Source: Oenanthe sinensis
Lineage: Eukaryota; Streptophyta; Magnoliopsida; Apiales; Apiaceae
Direction of reading: 5' to 3'
Assembly: GCA_028671895.1 (NCBI GenBank)
Contig: CM053803.1
Span: forward strand, 44,886,786 to 44,950,785
DNA: 64,000 bases
Part shown: one piece after another, positions 23,115 through 34,013 of the stretch
Position numbering within the stretch: position 1 is the first letter of the stretch
How the letters are laid out: each line of letters starts with the position of its first letter
Notes under the pieces: model-generated
Database searches by the model: none
What the model saw: only the letters and a program-made list of their open reading frames with translations
What the model was told of the DNA's origin: nothing
Translations under genes and position numbers: made by a program

Positions 23115-23421
23115 AGAATATTGGGTGCTCAATTTTGATGGGGCATCAAAAACAAAATCTAGTGGGGCAATCTTGGTGCTACAAAGTCCCGAAGGATTCA
23201 TCATTGAGTATGTTATTAAGCTTGATTTTCCAACAACCAACAATAAAGTCGAATATGAAGCTCTGATAGCAGGCCTGGGCTTGGCCAAGGCACTAAATGC
23301 CAAATACCTCAAAGTCTGTGGAGACTCGAATCTGGTGATATCCCAAGTAAATGGGGAGTTTGAAGCAAGAGAAGAAATCATGGTTAAATACCTCCGACAA
23401 GTAAAAGCTATAATGACCTAG
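23115..23421 (+). pseudogene. Tat-2 archaeal-type RNase H
   Basis: Continues in the same frame as the previous domain (22780-23421). EYWVLNFDGAS supplies the first Asp, NNKVEYEALIAGLGLAKAL the Glu region and VCGDSNLVISQV the next Asp. A TAG at 23419-23421 truncates it. The presence of two RNase H domains identifies the Tat lineage. Confidence 0.82.
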
Positions 23422-23538
23422 TTTCAAGAATGTCACATGGAATATATTCCTAGAGAAGAGAATGTAAAGGCTGATACCCTATCAAAGTTTGCTTCATCGG
23501 AAGTGGATGAACATATTTGAAGTGTCTACTTCCAAGTC

Positions 23539-24827
23539 TTGAAGACCTCCAGCATCAATGCAAAGTTGGTAGCCCCGATAAACATGGGCAGTTGTTGGAA
23601 GGACCCAATTAAAGCCCAACTTCAATATGGATGGACGCCTGCCAATGCCATGAAATCCAGAAAACTTACTGTGAGGGCATTAAGGTACGTTCTTATTGAT
23701 GGAATTCTCTATAAGAAATCTGTTGTTATTCCATACTTGAAATGCCTAAGGCCAGATGAAGCCCATGAGGCTTTGAAAGAAGTACACAAAGGAATCTGTG
23801 GTCAACACTTGGGGGCAGAGCTTTGGCTCACAAAATCACCTGTCTTGGCTTTTGTTGGCCTGATTTATTAAAAGATTCGAAAGAGTATGTGAGAAGGTGT
23901 GACAGGTGCCAGAGGCATGCACTAGTCGTCAGACAACCTCCTGAGATGTTGACGACCATCAATTCCCTCATCCCCTTTGCAATGTGGGGAATGGACATCC
24001 TAGGACCTTTCCTAATGGCTTGCAGGAAAAGAAAGTTCCTAATCATTGTAATCGATTACTTCACTAAATGGATTCAGGCTAAACCACTAACCAAGATAAC
24101 CACAAAACAAGTAACTCAATTCTTCTAGGAAAACATCATATGCAAGTATGGAATACCATGAATCCTAGTAACGGACAATGGCATGCAATTCAACAATAAA
24201 GAATTTAAGGAGTATTGCAGTGATAATGACATCGATCTATGCTTCACATCTGTTGCACATCCCCAAGCAAATCGGCAGGTAGAGGTAGCCAATCGAATTA
24301 TCCCTGATGGACTCAAGAAAATGATCGAGCGTTCTGCTAACACATGGGTGAATGATCTCTTACCAATACTATAGGCATACAGAACTACTCATAAAGTCAC
24401 CACTGATGCAACTCCATTCTTCCTAGCTTATGGAGCCGAGGCGGTGGTCCTAGTTGAAATATCTCATGTATCCGCAAGAATCAAGGCCTTTGAGCCTGAG
24501 GAAAATGAAGAAGGGATAAAACTTGCATTAGACTTGATTGACGAAGTCAGAGGCAGGGCTTATGCGAAGATCATTGCATGTCAAAAAAAGTCATCTTTCT
24601 ATTACAACCTGAGGGTTAAAGAAAGGTTTTTCAGACAAGGGGACTTGGTCCTTAGAAAGGCTGAAGCTTCTGGAGTAGGTCTCAAAGGCAAGTTAGCCCC
24701 TAACTGGGAAGGGCCGTACAACATAAAACAAGTTAAGGGAGGAGGATCATATATCCTTGAAACCCTAGAAAATGTTGAGGTGCCAAGAACTTCGCATGCC
24801 TCGAACATGAAGGTTTATTATGCTTAA
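23539..24827 (+). pseudogene. Tat-2 integrase
   Basis: Zinc-binding region: GQHLGAE and CDRCQRH, split by a frame break near 23860. Core: WGMDILGPF (first Asp intact), TDNGMQFNN (second Asp) and RQVEVANRII (Glu). C-terminus: VKERFFRQGDLVLRK and the GPY module NWEGPYNIK, ending at TAA 24825-24827. In-frame TAGs at 24126-24128 and 24372-24374 break the core. It would have inserted element cDNA into the chromosome. Confidence 0.87.
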
Positions 24828-25380
24828 AGTATTCAACTACGAGTTCTTATATTTAGTATGAGCTAAGTAGAAATAAGGTTCGATGAAACCATTAGGACAT
24901 AAGGGCCTTTCACTCCGGACAGGATTTCCATTTTATAAGGGTTGTGCCCACTTTAGTCTCGAAGGCATTATTAATAAAAATTTCAGCCTTGTGGCATTTT
25001 CAAAAACATGTGTGTTTAGCCTAGATTGGCAATCTTTGTTATGTTCCTTTATGATAAAGGAATAAGATCGAGCCTGGATAGGCACTTTAATATCTATTCC
25101 CATTTGTTCTTTTATACTCGAAAAGTATATTTTATCAAATATGCTAAGGCAGGAAAAAGAACAAAGTTTAGCTCGGTTGGCACTCTGAGTAATGTCTAGT
25201 CTTATTTGTTCTTTTATGCTCGAAAAGTATATTTTATCAAATATGCTAAGGCACGAAAAATAAAAGAACAAATAAAAAGGAACATTTCATAAAAAAAAAA
25301 GAATCTTCGAGGTTACATAATTTAAAAACGGAAAGAAAATACAAGGAATACGAGAAAAAACGATACGAAGAGGAAAAAGA
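24828..25380 (+). other. Tat-2 spacer with an approximately 100-base direct repeat
   Basis: No gene on +. TGTTCTTTTATACTCGAAAAG (about 25105) and TGTTCTTTTATGCTCGAAAAG (about 25207) begin two nearly identical tandem copies that include TATATTTTATCAAATATGC. Open frames reading through it on - are repeats, not genes. Confidence 0.6.
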
Positions 25381-27249
25381 AAACTAAGGAAGGTCCTCGA
25401 TTTCCTCATCCTCATCCTTCCTCTCCTCTTCTTCCTCAGCATCCTTCTAAGCATCCTCCTCGGCCTCAGGGTAGTCAAAGATCTTGTTATAATCATCCAA
25501 GGCCTCACCACTCGAAAGATCACCAAAATTATCCTCGTGGGTGGTGGAGGTTAAGGCCAAAGGCTGCCCCATTGGAGCAGGGAAATCGGCCGGATCAAAA
25601 AGACCCGGATGCTTAGCCAAGACAACATTGAGACACTTGCCCCAAGTTTGGGCACCGACAGTCGTGAAGACCAGGTCATCATGCTTATCGATAAAAGCAT
25701 AAAATTCTTCCGACTCCATGTACTCATCAATCACGGCCTTCTTCCCGACCCTTAGTTCCTGCAGCTCAGCATGGGCTGCTATCAGCTCCTGATCCTTCTC
25801 AAACAGATTTTTCTCGAGAACATCCACCTTGGCATCAGCCTTGGCCCTGCCCTTCCTTTGGGCCCTCTCAGAAAAACGCCACGTCTTGGCTTGATGGGCC
25901 ATGGTCTGAAAATAAGTGTTGACCTATTTTCAACACAAAACTTTCAAATCAAAAACCTGAAAAATGACCCAATTATAAAAAAGTTGCGTGAGTAGAATAG
26001 GCCTTACCATGGCAGCAGCTTGGTCCCCAAGAGTTTTGGCCTCTTCAATATCCATCTTCAAGACAATTTTGGCCTTGTCGACCGGGGGGATCGAATTCCG
26101 GGACTAGTCTATGGAATTCAATTTACTCCCGACAACAGTATCTTATTTTCTAATCCCCCAATTGGGCTTACATGCCGCAGTTTCCGGGTTCTCCTCCTCG
26201 TCAACTCGAGGCCTCTTTCCATGGGTCTTTTCACAAGACTGAAGGAACCCAAGAAGTTTGGGCTCCTTAATTGGGCCTTCAATGGCCTCGCAGACCTTCC
26301 TCATCTTGTGGGTTTCGTGATCACCCATGCCCAAAGGAAAGTTGATATTTTCCGCAGCTGCAAAACAAATAAGAAAATAAATAATTGGACTCAGAAAAAT
26401 CGAAAAGAAACAAGAAGTCAAGAAAAGAAAGTACCATTATCAGAAACATGAGAGAGGCCCAGACCTTCAAAGAAAATTCTTCAAAAAGCTTCATGTAATG
26501 GGTTTGGCTTTTATCTTGGCCCAAATCATTAATTATAATTTTTTTCTTCGGGGTCAGCTGGATCAGGCCCGGATTTCCATCCTTGACTTTGCAGAAAGAG
26601 GTCCTGAAAAGGGTTCTCCAATCGTCACCTTTCCACTCCAAGTACAGAAAGTCTATCCGCCATTCCGGGTTAGTGTCAGGAAGAGACTTGTTGTAGAAAA
26701 TTGGGCTTACCCCTTGCCTATGATTTATATAGATCCAGCCCAGTATGTTTGTTGGGCTGTTTTTCAACTGATAAATACTTCTAAAAAAGGAAACAGAGAG
26801 GGGATACTTTTTCCCAAGGCAAATGACTATAAAACAAAGGAGGGTCAGCCACAAATTTGGGCTAAGCTGACATGGGTTTATCCTAGCTTCAGCTAAAAGT
26901 CTGACTATAAACTTATGAAAAGGTAATATAAGCCACCAATTAGGGCATCCCTAAATATGCATAACCTATTGGGCCGCCAATGACAAGCCCGATCCCCCGG
27001 TTCAGCTAAAACAAATTTGAAACCGGGAGGCAATTTGTACAACTTGGTAAACTTATCGCAATGTACTTGATTTGTGAAAATACTCTGATAATTAAAAGCA
27101 TTTAACTCAGTTATTGAAAGAAATTCGTCCCCCATAACTTCAAGTAATTCAGAAACCGAAGAAAAAATAGAGTTCACGGTGACAACGTTACCTCTTTTTA
27201 CCGCCCTGGCAAGAAGTCTTTGTGGAGCAACATCCTGGGAATCCGCCAT
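25381..27249 (-). pseudogene. Tat-2 antisense gene with introns, Tat-lineage antisense ORF
   Basis: Starts at ATG 27249 (MADSQDVAPQRLLARAV) and reads through GDRACHWRPNRLCIFRDAL to about 26905. Two frame changes and stops at 26850-26905 follow, then NILGWIYINHRQG and WRIDFLYLEWKGDDWRTLFR. Two introns with canonical borders are seen: 26434-26358 (GTACTT..TTTTGCAG) and 26007-25906 (GTAAGG..TTTTCAG). The last exon encodes a charged coiled-coil-like segment (KADAKVDVLEKNLFEKDQEL) and a very acidic tail, with one TAG near 25449, ending around 25381. The function is unknown. Antisense genes here are known from Grande- and Retand-type Tat elements and resemble plant putative gypsy-type transposon proteins. 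Confidence 0.75.
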
Positions 27250-27404
27250 GGATCTTCAAAGGATAAAATCTTGATAATAGAAAGGATGAAGGTTGATCAG
27301 AAAAGATCACCGGGAATCGCCTTTGCTAAAGAACTCTAGAGAGAAGTTTTTGAGAGAAATTTGCTAAGAAAGTGAGAAGTGAAAATGAAGTTCTCACTTC
27401 ACTA

Positions 27405-27411
27405 ATTTATA
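27405..27411 (-). promoter_or_regulatory. TATA box of the Tat-2 antisense gene
   Basis: On - the sequence CGGGTATAAATTAG lies about 156-162 bases upstream of ATG 27249. It is followed by a pyrimidine-rich TTCTCTC leader, as in plant 5' untranslated regions. Tat-1 has a TATA box at the matching position (7143-7150). Confidence 0.6.
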
Positions 27412-27589
27412 CCCGATAAAAATAGAAGCTCAATCGATTAAAATTCCTATAGCCATCACAAATTGAGCCCAAAAATAATTGGGCCATGCAGGCCTTTGGC
27501 CCAAAAATTTAGGTGGACTAAAATATATGGAAAAATAAAATGGGCCAAGGCCCATTAAGCCACCAAATTCATGGGGCCTTTTACTAAAA

Positions 27590-28165
27590 TTGACCAGGAA
27601 ACCCTGTCGACTAGAAGCCTAGAAGTGGTCGAATGAACATTGGTTCTCCAAACGACTAGGATCCTGGTCGAATAAATGAACATGAATCCTCGACGATCAA
27701 ACATCGAGGATGGTTCTACAAACGACTAGGAACATGGTCGAATAAACGACCAGGAATCCTCAACAACTAGGCACCAAGGATTGATATCATAACTGACTAG
27801 GATCCTGGTCAAAAATACGACCAGGAATACCTTACAAGCACATGCCATGATTGACACCACAGTCGACTAGGATCCTGGTCAAAAATATGACCAGGAATCC
27901 CTTATGAGCACATGCCCATGATTGGCACCATAGCCGACTAGGATCCTGTTCTAAAATACGACAAGGAATCCCCTACGAGCACATGCCATGGTTGGCACCA
28001 CAACCGACCAGGAATCCTGGTCATATACGACTAGGAGTCCCGGCCGACCAGGAACCAAGGAAGGAGCCTTGGCCGACCAGGAATCCCTGTCGACCAAGGT
28101 TCCACAGAAGGATGACAAACGACCAGGATCCTAGTCGAATACGACTAGGATTCCTAGTCGAAAAT
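27590..28165 (+). repeat. Tat-2 3' repeat zone with GACCAGGATCCTGGTC units
   Basis: Many units of the ACTAGGATCCTGGTCGAA / ACGACCAGGAATCC type in both orientations. A larger tandem unit of about 95 bases (GACTAGGATCCTGGTCAAAA ... CGAGCACATGCCATGATTGG) is repeated about three times at 27785-28000. Homologous to 7270-7862. Confidence 0.78.
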
Positions 28166-28194
28166 AATACTGAAAAATGCTAAAAAAATCATTA

Positions 28195-28400
28195 AAAATG
28201 ATTTAAATAGTAAATAAATTATGGAAAATTCTCTACTATAAATAGAGAAAAATTCCTAGAAATTAAGAAAAAATACTTGTGGGTAAGAATAAATTTTGGA
28301 AAATTCTCTATAAATAGAGGAAAATTCCTAGAAATTAAGAAAAAATACATGTGTGTACAAGGAAAGAATTGTGAAAAATTCTTCGTAAATGAAGGAAAAT
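28195..28400 (+). repeat. Tat-2 tandem repeats of about 85 bases
   Basis: Two to three copies of a unit with AATAAATTATGGAAAATTCTC, TATAAATAGAG and AAATTCCTAGAAATTAAG, matching the array at 7865-8165 in Tat-1. Confidence 0.7.
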
Positions 28401-28476
28401 CATTTGGGAGAAAATATAATTTAGCAAAATTCTAGAAGGCATAAAGGAGAACTTCGACGACAAATTCATGAACCTT

Positions 28477-28521
28477 AACTTCTACTAAGTATTGCATACT
28501 TTACAGAAGTTAGGGGTAAAT
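28477..28521 (+). promoter_or_regulatory. Hairpin and polypurine tract of Tat-2
   Basis: AACTTCTACTAAGT (28477-28490) and TTTTACAGAAGTT (28500-28512) form an imperfect inverted repeat with the outer 7 bp perfect. The purine run AGGGGTAAA then leads into the 3' LTR. It corresponds to the perfect hairpin of Tat-1 at 8284-8317. Confidence 0.55.
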
Positions 28522-29025
28522 GATATGGGATAAAAGTAAGTACTAAGGAGACAATTAATATATCATTAAATAGACCTAGTTTGGTCCAAAAGGGAGGCCC
28601 ATTTAATGAGGCTTGAAACCCTAATTAGTAAATAAATTCATAAATAATTAATTAGCTAAATATACAACTAATTAATTATGTCCAACTGCAAGGAAACTAC
28701 TCCAAGGAGTAGCCCCCAAAACACCTCAATCAATAAGGAAACATATTCCTACTTGGAAACTACTTCTATCACAAGAAGAATCCAGAATCCTTCTAGGAGG
28801 TGGCTTGCCCACCAAGGTTCCTAGACCTACTCTAATTTTTAGACTCTCTACGTCTATATAAAGGGTCTAACCCCTCATTCTTAGAATTACGTCTGGCTTG
28901 ATTCTCAACACACTGAGATACGTAGGCATCTTGTGAGGGCAGAACTAAGCTACGAAATACAAGTGCAGCCATTAAAGCTCTGACATAAATTGTAATAACT
29001 ACACCCTAATTTTTGATCCATAACA
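28522..29025 (+). repeat. 3' LTR of Tat-2
   Basis: Begins TGATATGGGATAAAAGTAAG and ends TTTTTGATCCATAACA, 504 bases, with a TATA box near 28855-28862. It is followed by AAATA, the changed target-site duplicate. Confidence 0.92.
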
Positions 29026-29030
29026 AAATA

Positions 29031-29366
29031 TTATCTAGCTAGTTGATGGTATATATATTTCTTAATCAATTTTTTTAAAAATGCTGCACATTATCAACAA
29101 AAGAAGAGGGCTTTTTTTCAAACGCACAAGAATATGCTAGAAGAGATGTTGAACAAGTATTTAGAGTGTTATAAACTTGATTTGTAATAGTTCATGGACC
29201 ATCATACTTTTTGGATGCTGACACAATATAATTGTTAAAGTTGAAAGAAAATTACACCATAGAGATTTCAATTATGATACAATTACTTGTATCTTAATTA
29301 AAAAAACATATATTTGAATTTATACAAATACATCAAAAATTTTAGGACAAACAAACCTCCGTTTAA
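29031..29366. repeat. Tandem unit copy 1, right part
   Basis: Starts TTATCTAGCTAGTTGATGG and is collinear with 30232-30600 of copy 2. It joins directly to copy 2 at about 29367. Confidence 0.85.
29120..29262 (+). pseudogene. PIF/Harbinger transposase relic, copy 1
   Basis: Encodes QEYARRDVEQVFRVL then a stop, FVIV and HGPSYF. This follows the conserved nuclease C-terminal pattern ARKDVERAFGVLQ..F.IVRGP of Harbinger-derived (ALP1/HARBI1-like) proteins. Only about 45 codons are recognisable and stops are frequent, so it is a short relic. Confidence 0.6.
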
Positions 29367-29634
29367 AACTGAAGGTCATTGTAGACTTCAGTGTGATTAT
29401 TTTTTCAATATTCCTATGTATTTATAGTCAACTTTCATAGAAGACATAAGATGCATCAACCGCTATTTATATGAATTTAAGATTTATTGAAGAGGGTGAT
29501 TACTATTATTTATAATAATTCAAGAGTCAGTGAGGACGGTGATCACTATTTCATTCAAAAAGCGGATACTATTAAAATTTCTAGATTATTATCAACCTAA
29601 GAGATGACAACTTCATTTAAGATACTTGTATATT

Positions 29635-29792
29635 AGGGGCGGATGGATGTATTAGGATAGGGGGAAAGTGTCCCCCCTAAATTTTATAGATTTCATTTAA
29701 TGTCCCCCACTAAAAAATGCATATGTCCCCATTAATATGTATTATTTTAAAGGCCCACCAATAATATTTTTTTCTGGATCCGTCACCGTATA
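29635..29792. mobile_element. Small MITE-like element inside the tandem unit
   Basis: TAGGGGCGGATGG at the left and CTGGATCCGTCACCG at the right are imperfect inverted ends around a 158-base AT-rich core containing AAGTGTCCCCCCTAAATTTTA. The copy 1 equivalent (about 18123-18262) has lost its left end to the AT expansion. A related GGGGCGGATCTGGGGCAGGG sequence occurs at 47232. Superfamily uncertain, possibly hAT. Confidence 0.4.
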
Positions 29793-30319
29793 TAATGTCT
29801 GCCTAAATTGTTGTTGAATGTGTCACAAGGTGAAAACATAATAATGAAATGTCTCAAGAGATTTATTAAAACAACATTTTCAAATATTCAATTATTAATA
29901 TCTGAGACATCAAAATGTTGAATATTTGTTAAGGTTAATATTAATTGCGAGTAACGTTGGGACATACCGATTGTATGTAGTGGAAATGAAAAAATTATCT
30001 AACTTCATGGCAAGAACTGTATACATGTCATGTTGGTGAACTAAATATTAATATTTTAGAAGCAGTAACTTTATATGAATTTATAATACGACATGCTTTT
30101 TTCGGCTTACCGAGATTTTTGAATGATATCAATATTATATATTCATATATTTGTAAAACTGGAAAAAAAATGTAGTGGACATATAATGAGGTATTCCATC
30201 ATTTGATATTATATATAATATGGAATATTATCTAGCTAGTTGATGGTATATATATATTTCTTAATCAATATTTTTTTTAAATGTTGCACATTTTCAACAA
30301 AAGAAGAAGACTTTTTTTC

Positions 30320-30492
30320 CAGACGCACAAGAATATGCTAGAAGAGATGTTGAACAAGTATTTGGAGTGTTATAAACTGAATTTGTAATAGTTAGTGGAC
30401 CATCATACTTTTAGATGCTGACACAATGAAATATATTATGACATGGTATATAATTAATACAATATAATTGTTAAAGATGAAAGAAAATTACA
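30320..30492 (+). pseudogene. PIF/Harbinger transposase relic, copy 2
   Basis: QEYARRDVEQVFGVL, then a stop, TEFVIVSGPSYF and, further on, an IIVKDERK-like frame. The order matches the C-terminal DDE nuclease region of Harbinger transposases. It is better preserved than copy 1 (F-G-V-L kept) but still has stops. Confidence 0.65.
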
Positions 30493-30607
30493 CCATAGAG
30501 ATTTCAATTATGATACAATTGCTTGCATGTGTCTAAATTAAAAAGACTTATATTTTAATTTATATAAATACATCAAAAAATTTGGGACAAACAAACTTTC
30601 GTTTAAC

Positions 30608-31117
30608 TGCAGAATGTTCTTTGAAAAGTTCAGGTGAAGATATAAATTTAACATCAACTTTTCTCAATTTAATTTTTTATTAAATAACTTTTTTATTCGT
30701 TTATAATTATTTTTAATGTTTTTTACATAGACTTGTCATTTATTAATATCATTCATGTTTTTAACCCACATTTTATTAATATTTTGCATTTTTAAAAGTT
30801 TTAAATATACAGATTAATCATTAACATTAAATGAAATTATAAAAATGTCGATAATGTTTCAAGAAGAAATCTTAAAAAAAGTATGTAAAATTTGTATGTT
30901 GGAGAATAAAGCCTCGAGTCCTAGTACAATGATATTATAAGGTGATAACTAGTAGCTTTAGAACTGTCTTATACCTATAAAGGGTAATGATTGTGATTTG
31001 TATTAATTTTACCCAGTAACACTCTCTAGATGACTTTTTTATATATTTGTAACCGGTTTGAATTCTATGAATAATGTGGAATATTATCAAGTCTACCTAA
31101 AATATGGCATAACACAT
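30608..31117. other. AT-rich intergenic DNA
   Basis: No gene or clear repeat is seen. Confidence 0.5.
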
Positions 31118-32850
31118 CACTACACAAATTCAACTATTTACGACTGATTTTTTACACTGAATTGGTCGAAATTGAATACTTATAATGAAAAAATTCGTCC
31201 ACTTATATAGTCTAGTCGAAAGTTCAAAAACTATCACAAATGGAAATCCAGTCACAAATACAAAGTTGTTCACAAATATTAGGTTTCTCACAAGCTTGAC
31301 GTGCAGTCACAAGTTCAAATTTAGGCAAAAGTTTTTTACCTGGTCACAAGTTCATTTTACGACTAAAATTTGGTCATAAGTTACAATGAGAGCCCCATCT
31401 TCCTATTTTCTTTACTATTAATAAAAGAAAATCAAAAAAGTAAAATAGTCATAAATTTGTCACAAAATCCGTCATAAAATGACCTTACGACGGAATATGA
31501 ATAAAAATATTTTTCACTAGTTTTTTAAAATTCAGTACTTACCACATATATATTCATCGTATGTTTTCTTACTAGGGTCTGTTTGTTGTTTTTTTAGTTT
31601 CCTAGCCGTTTTTTGGCTTCAATTCAATTTTAAACAAACCTATCCAAACAAATACATTAAAATCTACCTAATACATTCAAATTCATAATGGAACAGAACC
31701 AGAATTTAAAAGAACCACAAACATCCATAAACTCTAAATTGTTTACAAACGTAAACATCCATATTCAAAAGTATACAAAAGGCTACACAAACATAGCTTA
31801 GTTTATAAACATAAACAACCAAATTAGATTCATAAATATTAAAACTTAACACAACCAATATTAGGACCACTTTTAGAGAGCTTGATAGAAAGAACTCATA
31901 TCACGATCTTCATCGGGCTCGATTCATCGGGATCGGTACTATCATAATCATCCTCGCCGCCGTCATCACTATCATCGCCATAATTCATTATCATCATCGA
32001 CATGAGTCTTCCCCTATAATATACATATAAAAAATAATAGGAACCAACATACTAATGTTATTAATAAACAACGAACATAATATTATATCATACCAGTGCT
32101 ATTGATAAATAACCAACAAAAATTTATATATTTTTCTATTCATTACATAACAATATGAACACATTGATTTACAAAAGAAAGTTAATGACATGAAATAATT
32201 TTTATGATATCAACATGTTACATGTTAATACACACACTCTATCTCAGCTTCTTCTTTAATTTATGCACATGGTAACACACACACAAAAAAAAAAAATTAA
32301 CTCAAGCTATAGGAAAATTTAAATGAAACTCAAAACTACAAACACTCTTCACTAGTTTCTTATATTGAATTTTCTTAACATGAGATCTTGATTTTTAAAA
32401 AAAAACTATAATTACTCAAGCTTTTGCTAAGAGCAAAGGATGAAGCAAATTATTTTAAATTTATCTTATATGTCAAATTTGGACTACTAAATATTATCTT
32501 TTAAATCTCAAACAACTATTTTAAATACCGGAAGGTATTTTATAAAGTTGATGAACTTATGGCGGATAGTTTTCTATCATAAGTTGATAAAAACGATATT
32601 GTCCTATAGAAAGTGAATAAATATTAAACTATTCAACTTACGATCGACACATATTCGGTCGTAAGTTTATAAACTTACAACGACCGATGATTCTGTCATA
32701 AATTGGTCCATAAGATGACACCGTTACTTTCCAACACATTAAATAAGGCTTTTTAAAATTAATTTTAATTATAAATAATTTTTAAAATATAGAACATACA
32801 ACAAAATATGTATTTGTCGTATGTTTAACACTTTTTCTTCCCAATTGCCA
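31118..32850. mobile_element. Probable CACTA (En/Spm) relic with TTACGACCGA-type subterminal repeats
   Basis: CACTACACAAATTCAACTAT at 31118 resembles a CACTA terminus. Motifs such as TTACGACTGA, GGTCGAAA and GGTCGTAAG recur near 31139-31480 and 32630-32700, as in subterminal regions of CACTA elements. A short acidic frame on - near 31880-31990 (GDDSDDGGEDDYDS) is the only coding-like sequence. The right terminus is not identified. Confidence 0.4.
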
Positions 32851-33221
32851 TTATTTTATTAGGCAGCAAGAACGAATAGTAAATATTTCCTATGAAGTTC
32901 TCAGTAATCTTATGATTTTATTTTCTGGCAGGGCCTGCATAGTACATAATTCTGAAATTGAACGGCACATTTAAATTAAGCTATGACTCTTATGACTATG
33001 CTTTCATCCATATTAACAAATAGTCATATCCATTTCAGTAAACTATCACTCAATTGCATGCCACAATTCCTACATTACAAAACTGTATATTATATTTGGC
33101 TTACCATTTCTTCTATTGCAAATGATTCTTTTCATATGTGCAATAATCATCGATTAATTATCACAATTCTTTTTAGCTAATATATTACAATAATTAGACT
33201 AACTTTAGTAAATTATATATG

Positions 33222-33390
33222 TAACATCCCACATCCAATAGAATGTGTATGTCTGGACCCTTTATAATGACAAGTTAACAAGTATACCAAAAATTGCTAG
33301 CTTTTATGGGTTGACTTGCCGTGAGTTGTTGGGGCTGAAATGTATTCAGTTGTGGGACTAAGTTGTTATAAATGGTATCAAAGTCATGCC
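33222..33390 (+). mobile_element. LTR-like or TRIM-like fragment with a diverged primer site
   Basis: TGTAACATCCCACATCCAAT at 33222 is typical of a plant LTR start. About 150 bases later TGGTATCAAAGTCATG (33373) resembles the initiator-Met primer site TGGTATCAGAGC. No second LTR is seen. The primer-site-like sequence could instead belong to the pararetrovirus that follows. Confidence 0.35.
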
Positions 33391-34013
33391 CGGCAACAAG
33401 TGGTAAGGCACTGCGTGGGTTCCCTAAGTTTGTCTGTGGGCTGGACTAGGACATTATATTATTTGATTCAAGTCGTGTGAAAGTTTTCATTTGATTTTAT
33501 TTCCTTATGGGTGATTTTTTGTTTGTTAAGAATATCGAGTATAAGTACGAAGTTTAAATTTAAATTGTATCCAACGATATAAGGTGTTTTTAAAATATGT
33601 ATTTATTTATATTGTTTAAATATGCATTATTTTCTTAGGTAATTTATTAAAATAAAAATTTATCTTAAACAAGGTAGAATTATTAAAAATGATATAAGTA
33701 AATATTTTACAATTATGAAATGTTAGGTAGAATATATATATAATCATTGAGTTATTGAGTTATTATTCCTGTAATGTCTTCATTCATATTGTTTACAACT
33801 ACTTCTTAGTTATCTTTTGATTATTCTGCTATTATTAGTCATATATCTTACTGTAGACCACCTAAGTTGCCAGGTAATCCTTTTGTAAGTCTCAGGGTAG
33901 AGCAGTGTTGGATAAGGGCTTTAAACATAGGTATGAGTAGACATAAGGTAAGAATGTATGCACTAAAAACCCAGAATCACCTTAGATATTAAGAATCAGT
34001 AAAAACAAGATCA

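Larger units (their letters stand above)
18702..29025 (+). mobile_element. Tat-2: full-length Ty3/gypsy (Tat lineage) LTR retrotransposon, degenerate
   Basis: A complete element of 10,324 bases: 5' LTR, primer site, gag, protease, RT, RNase H, archaeal-type RNase H, integrase, antisense gene, 3' repeats, polypurine tract and 3' LTR. The target-site duplication is GAATA (18697-18701) and AAATA (29026-29030), one base changed. The uninterrupted target is preserved in the neighbouring tandem copy near 30227. LTR divergence (several substitutions and an approximately 30-base indel) and multiple stops show an old insertion. Confidence 0.93.
29367..30607. repeat. Tandem unit copy 2 (with Tat-2 empty site)
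   Basis: An uninterrupted second copy of the unit. TATGGAATATTATCTAGC at about 30224 is exactly what the flanks of Tat-2 give after removing the element and one 5-base target duplicate. Similarity with copy 1 ends near 30607, just after ACAAACAAACTTTCGTTTAA. Confidence 0.87.

Noticed and set aside
33373..33388. TGGTATCAAAGTCATG as the primer site of the pararetrovirus
   Set aside because: Possible, but it directly follows an LTR-like start at 33222 and has mismatches; it was left as an alternative rather than assigned to the virus.
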